Assembly: GCA_007118795.1 (NCBI GenBank)
Contig: SKQX01000218.1
Span: forward strand, 1-33,075
Length of the DNA: 33,075 nt
From: Thermoflexales bacterium
GTDB lineage: Bacteria > Chloroflexota > Anaerolineae > B4-G1
Direction: 5' to 3'
This document shows positions 26,513 to 33,075 of this stretch, piece by piece. The notes under the pieces were generated by a model. The model worked only from the letters and a program-made list of their open reading frames with translations. It had not been told where the DNA came from and made no database searches. Position 1 is the stretch's first letter; the number at the start of each line of letters is the position of its first letter. Made by a program: the position numbers and the translations under genes.

Positions 26513-26692
26513 CTACGCCCTTCTCCAGGAGCCAGTATGCATTGAGAGCGGAGTCGGTGAGGGCCCGGGCGTAGGCGTCCCTCGTCGCGGGGTTAGGAAT
26601 GCCCCAGCCATGCTCAGCGCCATGCTGAGCACGATGAGAACGCTGATGACCCAGGCGATGATACGAGTTCTCCGTTCCCTTGATCGCCGCAC
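26513..26692 (-). CDS. Small membrane protein with Thr/Pro-rich tail (GTG start), unknown function
   Basis: (V)MRRSRERRTRIIAWVISVLIVLSMALSMAGAFLTPRRGTPTPGPSPTPLSMHTGSWRRA*: basic N-terminus, one TM, TPTPGPSPTP tail. GGGAGG SD (26701-26706) 8 nt upstream and a promoter upstream. Different frame from the 85-aa ORF in the track. Confidence 0.65.
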   Translation of the reverse strand: MRRSRERRTRIIAWVISVLIVLSMALSMAGAFLTPRRGTPTPGPSPTPLSMHTGSWRRA

Positions 26693-26724
26693 AGTTTGTA
26701 CCTCCCTCTCTAGTTAGCAAGGCG

Positions 26725-26753
26725 ATTATAGCATAGCCAACCTTGGCCCACAA
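26725..26753 (-). promoter_or_regulatory. Extended -10 sigma70-type promoter for the small membrane protein
   Basis: Minus strand TTGTGG (26748-26753), 17-nt spacer ending TGC, TATAAT (26725-26730). Confidence 0.65.
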
Positions 26754-26758
26754 GCAGA

Positions 26759-26783
26759 CCCCGCCTATAGTATCGAGGCGGGG
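26759..26783 (-). terminator. Hairpin terminator downstream of etfA
   Basis: CCCCGCCT (26759-26766) / AGGCGGGG (26776-26783), 8-bp GC-rich perfect stem, 9-nt loop; weak T-tract. Confidence 0.6.
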
Positions 26784-26833
26784 CCCTGGACGTGCCGACC
26801 GTCAGCATGTCTAGCATCGAAGAACCGGATGGT

Positions 26834-27820
26834 CTATTCCAGCTTCTCCTTCAATGCATCCCGCAGTGCGGGAACAGCGTCAAAAAGGTCAGCCACAATC
26901 CCGTAGTCAGCGATCTTGAAGATCGGCGCCTCGGGGTCCTTGTTGACGGCAACGATGACCGTGCTGGTACGCATGCCCGCCAGGTGCTGAATCGCCCCGG
27001 AAATCCCGCAAGCGATGTACAGATCGGGACTCACCGTCTTCCCCGTCTGGCCCACCTGATGCTCATATGGGATCCACCCAGCGTCCACCGCAGCGCGGGA
27101 CGCACCGACGGCCCCGTTGAGAAGCTGTGCGAGCTCACGCAAGGGCTCGTACCCGTCAGGACCCGCCACACCACGGCCCCCAGAGACGATGACACCCGCG
27201 TCCGCCAGGCTGACTCCTCCTGCAGTGTCCTTGAACCCAGTCACTTTCACCGCGATCTCGTCTTCGGTCACCGATGGGAGTAACTCAGCGATTTCGCCCT
27301 GGCGGCTGACATCGGGCTCCGGTTTAGGAAAAGCCCGCACTCGTGTCGTGAAGACTTGCGGTCTTCGCTCGGGGATCACGCACCGGGATAGCAGCTTACC
27401 AGCATAGATGGGGCGTGTAGCCATCAGCTCACCATTCTGGAAGTGGAGCTCCGTGCAGTCGGCGACACACCCGGTCTCCAACCTGACCGCCAGGGCCGGA
27501 CCAATCTCGCGGCCACGAAACGTAGCGGCCATAAGGATCGTCCCCGGCTCGTGCTCTCGGACCAGTTGCTGCAGTACCGTCGTATACGGCTCGACCCGGA
27601 AGTCGGCCAGAGTAGGATCCGCAGCCCACAACACTCTGTCTGCACCGTAGGCAACAGCCTCCTCTGCTAGATCCGCCAGCCCGTCACCGCCCAATACACA
27701 GGCTATGACGCCGCCGCCGCCCTCGTCGGCAATCTGACGAGCGACACCGACCGCCTCCCAAGAGGCTGCCGGCGCCTCCCTTTCAAACTGCTCCACCCAC
27801 ACCAAGATATCTCTGCTCAT
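26834..27820 (-). CDS. etfA: Electron transfer flavoprotein alpha subunit
   Basis: VSGGRGVAGPDGYEPLRELAQLLNGAVGASRAAVDAGWIPYEHQVGQTGKTVSPDLYIACGISGAIQHLAGM. Confidence 0.96.
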   Translation of the reverse strand: MSRDILVWVEQFEREAPAASWEAVGVARQIADEGGGGVIACVLGGDGLADLAEEAVAYGADRVLWAADPTLADFRVEPYTTVLQQLVREHEPGTILMAATFRGREIGPALAVRLETGCVADCTELHFQNGELMATRPIYAGKLLSRCVIPERRPQVFTTRVRAFPKPEPDVSRQGEIAELLPSVTEDEIAVKVTGFKDTAGGVSLADAGVIVSGGRGVAGPDGYEPLRELAQLLNGAVGASRAAVDAGWIPYEHQVGQTGKTVSPDLYIACGISGAIQHLAGMRTSTVIVAVNKDPEAPIFKIADYGIVADLFDAVPALRDALKEKLE

Positions 27821-27832
27821 ACAGGACGCCTC

Positions 27833-28630
27833 CTAGATCACTTTCTCCGCGAGAATTCTATCTACCAGAATCCTGGCCTCTTCCTCGATGGTCTCGGCCT
27901 CAATGATCTCCGCCTCCGCCTCGCGCGCTGGTGGTTCGAACACCTCCGGCCAGCGTACCCCGGACCCTTGGGGGCCGACCTTCTCCCGGTCCGCACCAAT
28001 GTCCTCCAGCGTCCACAGAGGATACTCCATTTGAGCCGCCTTTCGAATCCCGATGAAGGACGTGTAGCGCGGCTCGTTGATCCCTTTGGTGGTCCCCAGG
28101 ACGGCCGGAAGCGGTGCCTCCACCACCTGTCGTCCTTCCTCCAGGAGCCGCTCCACCGTGATCGATCTCTGCTCTCTGTCAAGCTCGACCAGGTTGATCG
28201 CGTACATCAGCGAGGGCCAGCCCAGCCGCGTGGCGAGCGCCACGCCCGTCTGCCAGGTCTGAGCGTCGATCGCCGACTTACCGCACAGTACCAGATCCAC
28301 GTCACCCATCTTCTCGACTGCCTTCGCGAGGACGTAGCTGGTTGCCAACGTGTCAGAGCCGGCACACGCCTCGTCCCAGACACGAACCGCTTCGTCAGCA
28401 CCCATGGCCACCGCATGCTTGAGAGCCTCGAGGGCCACGTCTGGCCCCATGGAGAGAACGGTGACTGTGCCGCCGTGCTCGTCCCGAAGGCGTAGAGCCT
28501 CTTCCACAGAGTACTCGTCCCACGGGTTGATGATCAGCGGGGAATCCCCCCAAGAGATGTTTCCCTCCTCGTCCACCGACATCTTGGCCTCGGAGTCCGG
28601 CGTGTATTTCGTGCATACCACGATGTGCAA
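27833..28630 (-). CDS. etfB: Electron transfer flavoprotein beta subunit (TTG start)
   Basis: (M)HIVVCTKYTPDSEAKMSVDEEGNISWGDSPLIINPWDEYSVEEALRL...VLCGKSAIDAQTWQTGVALATRLGWP; TTG 28630 has a GGAGGT SD 5 nt upstream; track start 28717 is over-extended. Confidence 0.94.
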   Translation of the reverse strand: MHIVVCTKYTPDSEAKMSVDEEGNISWGDSPLIINPWDEYSVEEALRLRDEHGGTVTVLSMGPDVALEALKHAVAMGADEAVRVWDEACAGSDTLATSYVLAKAVEKMGDVDLVLCGKSAIDAQTWQTGVALATRLGWPSLMYAINLVELDREQRSITVERLLEEGRQVVEAPLPAVLGTTKGINEPRYTSFIGIRKAAQMEYPLWTLEDIGADREKVGPQGSGVRWPEVFEPPAREAEAEIIEAETIEEEARILVDRILAEKVI

Positions 28631-28832
28631 AGGATACCTCCTTGTCCGTACCGTCGTACCTGTAGCGGCACATGTGCCCTTCGACGTCAACGGGCACGCT
28701 GACCACATCTTCCTCAAGTCCCGTTCTATGCCCGGTCCCCCCGAGCTCCGTTGTGCACCCCGGGCGCGGCCTCTCTTCCTGTCCCGGCCTACACACGTCC
28801 TAGTGCTTCCATAGGATCACGACCGGCCGCCT

Positions 28833-30059
28833 CTAAGACTTCTCGGTGTACAGCGTGGGCAGGAAATCCTTGCCCAGTAGCTCCCTGGCGATAATCATCC
28901 GCATGACATTGGGTGTACCCTCGGCGCCGATCGAGTAGGAACGAATGCCTCGTATGCCCATCTCGATGGGACATTCCTTCGTATAAGCCATGGCACCGTG
29001 CCAATCAGCCACCTCGTTCATGATGCTGAAACCCAACCTGGGCGCTTTCAACTTCGCCATGGCTGCCGCAAGAGCGATGTCGTGATGGGTCGCCTCTCCG
29101 TCCTGGTACATACGGTCCATCATCCAGGCTGCCTTGTAGGTGGAAAGTCGCACGCCCTCCAGGTCCGTGTATAGGTCCGCCAGGGGGAACTGTATACCCT
29201 CGAAGCTTGCTATGGGCCGCCCGAACGCTTGGCGCAGCTTGATCTGATCCATCCCCATCGCCAACGCGGTCTCGGATGCGCCTACACAGGTAGCCCCGAT
29301 CAGTGTACGCGCCGCCGAGAATCCTTCCATGGCGTGGTAGAACCCCCTATTCAAGTCGCCGACCTGGTGCTCTAGCGGCAGACGCACCTCATCCAGCGCA
29401 AAACCGCCGGTAGAGATACCCATTCTACCCATGTCGTCGAAATAGGTGGGAGCTATACCGTCGGTCCCCTTGAGGGGAAGCGCAAAGAACGTGAACGCCC
29501 GGTGACCGGCAGCCTCATCAAAGTCGGTACGGGTTAGTAGTAGGTGGATACCGCCCCAGTCCAAGGACTCCCGGACGCCGCTGATGTAGACTTTCTCCCC
29601 ATTGAGCACCCAGTGACCATCGTCCCTCTGGGCCCGGGTGCGGCACGCGCCGAGAATGTCGGACCCCCCTCCGGGCTCGGTCGTAGCGATACCCAGAAAG
29701 GCCTCTCCACTGGTCACCCGGGGAAGATACTGCTCCTTAAGCGCCGAGGACCCATACTGATAGAAGATGAAGCCCCAGGCAGCTTCAACCAGGTACATCA
29801 CTGGCACGGCCAGGCTGATGTCAGCCCGTCCCAGTTCCTCCGCCGCGATGGTGGCCATCATCCAGTCAGCCCCCGCACCCCCGTACTCCTCGCCAACTGT
29901 CGGGGCGAGCAACCCCATGTCGGCCATCCCTTTGACAATCTCCCGGGGGATAAACTCCTCTTCGTCGATCTCGCGCACGCGGGGGGCGATCTCGTTCTGC
30001 GCAAAGTCTCGCACGGCGCGCCGCCAGAGGCGCTGCTCGTCGGTCCAACCGAAATCCAT
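28833..30059 (-). CDS. Acyl-CoA dehydrogenase
   Basis: MDFGWTDEQRLWRRAVRDFAQNEIAPRV...GLLAPTVGEEYGGAGADWM...ATTEPGGGSDI...WVLNGEKVYISG...RQAFGRPIASFEGIQFPLADL...GAEGTPNVMRMIIARELLG. ATG 30059 preferred over track start 30293. Confidence 0.95.
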   Translation of the reverse strand: MDFGWTDEQRLWRRAVRDFAQNEIAPRVREIDEEEFIPREIVKGMADMGLLAPTVGEEYGGAGADWMMATIAAEELGRADISLAVPVMYLVEAAWGFIFYQYGSSALKEQYLPRVTSGEAFLGIATTEPGGGSDILGACRTRAQRDDGHWVLNGEKVYISGVRESLDWGGIHLLLTRTDFDEAAGHRAFTFFALPLKGTDGIAPTYFDDMGRMGISTGGFALDEVRLPLEHQVGDLNRGFYHAMEGFSAARTLIGATCVGASETALAMGMDQIKLRQAFGRPIASFEGIQFPLADLYTDLEGVRLSTYKAAWMMDRMYQDGEATHHDIALAAAMAKLKAPRLGFSIMNEVADWHGAMAYTKECPIEMGIRGIRSYSIGAEGTPNVMRMIIARELLGKDFLPTLYTEKS

Positions 30060-30313
30060 AGTGTCCTCCTTGATGAACTGGGAAAGTGACGTGCTCACAG
30101 GCCAACCCGGACCCACACCGGCCGACCCGCATCTTGGGTTTGTTGCCAGCGTCGACAGACAGCAACAGCAGGCGCTGATTAACGCCGCCTGAGCCATTCG
30201 ACACGAAAGACAATGATCCGAGGCCACGCGGAAGCCCCCACGGTTCCTTCCGGCCCCCATGTCCAGCGGTCGAAATCGGATAGACGCAGACACGTCTCGC
30301 CCACCGATATAAC

Positions 30314-30359
30314 TGACTGACGGTCATCGCTATTATACTCACATCGGATAGCCGTGCAA
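30314..30359 (-). promoter_or_regulatory. Candidate promoter with overlapping operator-like palindrome for the acyl-CoA dehydrogenase/ETF genes
   Basis: Minus strand TTGCAC (30354-30359), 16-nt spacer, TATAAT (30332-30337); near-palindrome TGACTGACGGTCA (30314-30326) at the expected start site. Confidence 0.55.
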
Positions 30360-30619
30360 ACCCGACCTTCACGTCCCCGTACGCGGCGCTTGAGACCCCG
30401 AGGTTGATTCACCAGCCGTAGCTGCCGTGGCGTTAGCGGGCTTCGACACCCACTCTCGAAGGACAGCAGGGTTTCAGCACCTCAGGGGCCCCGATGGGTC
30501 CCGTTCGGCGCCCCCCAATCATCACCATCTGGAGCCCTGCGCGATGGGTCTACTCCCACCTTCGCCTTCAACCCGTGTCGGGACCTGCGAGCCGCCCCAA
30601 AGCCGACGGATGGGGGTTG

Positions 30620-30647
30620 TTGACACCCTAGCCTGGGCAAGTATAAT
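30620..30647 (+). promoter_or_regulatory. Perfect-consensus sigma70 promoter for the histone-deacetylase-family gene
   Basis: TTGACA (30620-30625), 16-nt spacer, TATAAT (30642-30647), 42 nt before ATG 30690. Confidence 0.8.
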
Positions 30648-30689
30648 GGCCTCACCCAACCTGATCGGCTTATCGACCAGACGGCCCGC

Positions 30690-31727
30690 ATGAGTATGTC
30701 CGAGACCGCCTACGTCTATCACCCAATTTATCTGGAGCACGACCAACCGGGGCATCCCGAGAATGCCCGTCGCCTGGAACGCATCCTGCGTACTCTAGAG
30801 CAGGAAGAGATCCTGGGCGACCTGAGACTCCTGGAGCCGCGTCCAGCTTCGGAGCAAGAGCTCTTGAACGTTCACACGCCGCAACACATCGAGAGAATAC
30901 GGCAGTTAGCCGACCAGGGCGGTGGACATATGGATCCGGACACCTATGTCTCCCCGGGGTCCTACGACGCAGCCGCGATGGCCGCTGGCGGCCTGATTGA
31001 GGCGGTGGACCACCTACTCGAAGGCGAACTGCGAAACGGATTTGCGCTCGTACGTCCGCCTGGTCATCATGCCACGGCCACTCGAGCCATGGGCTTCTGT
31101 CTGTTCAACAACGTGGCTCTGGCCGCCCGCTCGGCCCTGCAGGACGAGAGAGTCGAGCGCGTGCTCATCGGAGACTTCGACGTTCACCACGGGAACGGGA
31201 CGCAAGATATCTTTCACGACGACCCAGACGTGTTCTACTTCTCGGCGCATCAATATCCATATTACCCGGGCACAGGAGCCAAGACGGAGATAGGATCTGA
31301 CGCCGGGGAGGGGACGGTGCTCAACGTACCCTTGCCGCCCGGCGTGGGGGACAGCGGCTTTGCCAGGATCGTCGAAGAGTTGGTCTGGCCGCTGGCGGAA
31401 CGCTTCGGCCCGAGCCTCATCCTGGTCTCGGCCGGCTATGACGGTCATTGGGATGATCCCCTGGCCCACATGAGACTATCGCTGACCGGATACGCCAGTC
31501 TCCAGCGCCAGTTGGTCAAGCTTGCCGACCACATCTGCGGTGGGCGGATTCTGTTCACCCTCGAAGGGGGGTATCACCTGAAGGCCCTGGCTTACGGGGT
31601 CTTGAACGGGTTTCTCGCGCTCCTCGGTGAGGACTCCGTCGTGGATCCCCTGGGGCCCGCTCCCCACTCGGAGCGACGGATAGACGCGCTGATCGCAGAG
31701 TTGAAAGACCTGCATCACCTGAGATGA
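30690..31727 (+). CDS. Histone deacetylase family protein (acetoin utilization/acetylpolyamine amidohydrolase type)
   Basis: [92 protein letters not shown]. Confidence 0.95.
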   Translation: MSMSETAYVYHPIYLEHDQPGHPENARRLERILRTLEQEEILGDLRLLEPRPASEQELLNVHTPQHIERIRQLADQGGGHMDPDTYVSPGSYDAAAMAAGGLIEAVDHLLEGELRNGFALVRPPGHHATATRAMGFCLFNNVALAARSALQDERVERVLIGDFDVHHGNGTQDIFHDDPDVFYFSAHQYPYYPGTGAKTEIGSDAGEGTVLNVPLPPGVGDSGFARIVEELVWPLAERFGPSLILVSAGYDGHWDDPLAHMRLSLTGYASLQRQLVKLADHICGGRILFTLEGGYHLKALAYGVLNGFLALLGEDSVVDPLGPAPHSERRIDALIAELKDLHHLR

Positions 31728-31856
31728 CGTGTTCGAAGCCGAAGGACGATCGTTCGGGCCGATCCAGGGCTTGGCTCCTGAAGTTAAGAGGTTGTTCTTT
31801 GGTAGCCTCAGAGAAAACACGGCTTGCACCAGAGGGCGGGCGCGGTGCCGACGAAG

Positions 31857-32027
31857 GAGATCTTCCTCGCTGCGCTCAGAGTGACAATAAGCCCTCGGGG
31901 GGATACCTTGTATATGGAGCGGGCTGCCTGCGGCATTGAGGCGATCGTGAATCCGATGGGGAGGGGTAAGGGGTGAGAGGGGTGACGACTGGGGGGATCC
32001 CTCGTCGCTCTCGCTCCTCGGGACGAC
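31857..32027. repeat. Intergenic region with two interspersed-repeat-like segments
   Basis: GAGATCTTCCTCGCTGCGCTCAGAGTGACA (31857-31886) and GGATCCCTCGTCGCTCTCGCTCCTCGGGACGAC (31995-32027) resemble short dispersed intergenic repeats known from many bacterial genomes; only single copies are visible here. Confidence 0.35.
31958..31982 (+). other. G-quadruplex-forming motif
   Basis: GGGG-A-GGGG-TAA-GGGG-TGAGA-GGGG: four G4 tracts with loops of 1, 3 and 5 nt. Confidence 0.7.
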
Positions 32028-32293
32028 GGGCCGCCGATGCCGGGCGCCTGGTTTCTTCGGTAGAGTGCTGAGCGGCGTGGACGCGCGAGCTCGGGAATGG
32101 GAAGTTTCCCAACCGATCGAAACCCGCCCGTGGCTGATGCCTCAGCCGAACGTCGAACTGGCAGCGAATGGGTATCTCGATCAGCGACGGAAGCGATACC
32201 CGGCAGCAGGTCGTCCATCTGCCAGCGCTAAGACACGAGTCACTGGATTAGAGTGGCCAGACAACGATACGTCAGCAGCCTGGAGGTAGAGCT

Positions 32294-33075
32294 ATGAACG
32301 AGATTTCCCTCGCCGAATACCGGCAGCAGATCATGGACGCTATCGACGATGGACGGTATACGGAAGCCGTCGCTGACGGAAGGCACATACTGCAGCACTA
32401 TCCCAAGGACGTGCACGCCTATTGGCTGCTCGGTAGAGCGATGTTCGAGGCAGGTCAGGACGAGCATGCCGCCGACATGTTCAGACGTGTACTGAGCGTC
32501 GACCCCGACCGGATGCTTGCTTGGGTGGGATTGAGCGAGCTGGCCGAGCGGCAAAGTGATCTGGATGCTGCCATTCGGTACCTGGAACGCGCCTTTGAGC
32601 TCGCCACGGACAACGACGGGATCGCAGGCCATCTGCGCCACCTGTACGATGAGTGGGAGGGCCACGATCCCAAACGGCTGCAGCTCACCGGGGGAGCCCT
32701 GGCGCGGCTCTATCTGCGCGGCGATCTCCTCTCGCGGGCCATAGCAGAACTGCGGGGATTGCTCGAGGAACACCCCGATCGGGTGGATCTACGGATGACG
32801 CTGGCCGAAGCGTTGTGGCGGCGCGGCGATCGAATGCAGGCCGCCCAGGCGTGTCAGGAGATTCTTGGGCTGCAACCGTTCAACCTCACAGCCAATCTGA
32901 TCTTGGGCGAGATATGGGCCAGTGATGGACGCGCTGAGGGTAAGCGCTACCTGGAGCGGGCCGAGGAGCTGGATCCGGAGAATGAAGCAGCCCAGGAGCT
33001 ATTCGGCCCCAGCTCCCCGCTCCCTCCCAGGGACCCTCAGATCACACCAGCCGACTACCATGCCACTGTCGAGCC
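32294..33075 (+). CDS. TPR-repeat protein, N-terminal part (runs off window end)
   Basis: MNEISLAEYRQQIMDAIDDGRYTEAVADGRHILQHYPKDVHAYWLLGRAMFEAGQDEHAADMFRRVLSVDPDRMLAWVGLSELAERQSDLDAAIRYLERAFEL...; GGAGGT SD at 32282-32287. Confidence 0.88.
   Translation, partial: MNEISLAEYRQQIMDAIDDGRYTEAVADGRHILQHYPKDVHAYWLLGRAMFEAGQDEHAADMFRRVLSVDPDRMLAWVGLSELAERQSDLDAAIRYLERAFELATDNDGIAGHLRHLYDEWEGHDPKRLQLTGGALARLYLRGDLLSRAIAELRGLLEEHPDRVDLRMTLAEALWRRGDRMQAAQACQEILGLQPFNLTANLILGEIWASDGRAEGKRYLERAEELDPENEAAQELFGPSSPLPPRDPQITPADYHATVE

Noticed and set aside
26496-26753. 85-aa minus-strand ORF from the track
   Set aside because: Starts inside a good promoter; the overlapping GTG frame has an SD, TM and Thr/Pro tail and is preferred.
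1-33075. tRNA, rRNA, CRISPR, transposase or phage genes
   Set aside because: None recognised by eye in either strand; a tRNAscan-SE/Infernal run would be needed to exclude small RNAs.

Overview
High-GC bacterial chromosome window, probably Chloroflexota from gene content and protein style (inference only). It is almost fully coding and looks like a core or metabolic region. I saw no CRISPR array, transposase, phage module, rRNA or tRNA. Order: Fe-type alcohol dehydrogenase (partial) | SCP2-like protein plus two small membrane proteins | mfd-pth | secreted/anchored Ig-like protein | decayed GH57 C-terminal (DUF1926-like) pseudogene, giant GH13-superfamily enzyme, GH57/DUF3536 enzyme | solitary DNA methyltransferase with HPPY motif | DUF1841-like | CoA transferase III | DUF503 | lipoate ligase family | AmmeMemoRadiSam radical SAM, 69-aa ORF, CooT-like | exonuclease III | UspA | fused Mo/Fe-S hydroxylase plus a flavoprotein-like subunit that seems to lack the FAD-binding N-terminus | glgA | unlisted small GTG-start membrane protein | etfA, etfB (TTG start), acyl-CoA dehydrogenase | histone-deacetylase-family protein | repeat-rich intergenic region with a G-quadruplex motif | TPR protein (partial). 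The best leads are the three-part alpha-glucan locus with its frameshifted GH57 remnant, the FAD-motif-less hydroxylase subunit, the CooT/69-aa/radical-SAM cassette, the solitary MTase, and several well-formed promoter, operator and terminator signals. Nothing here is clearly a wholly new system. All family names come from motif recognition by eye, without database searches.
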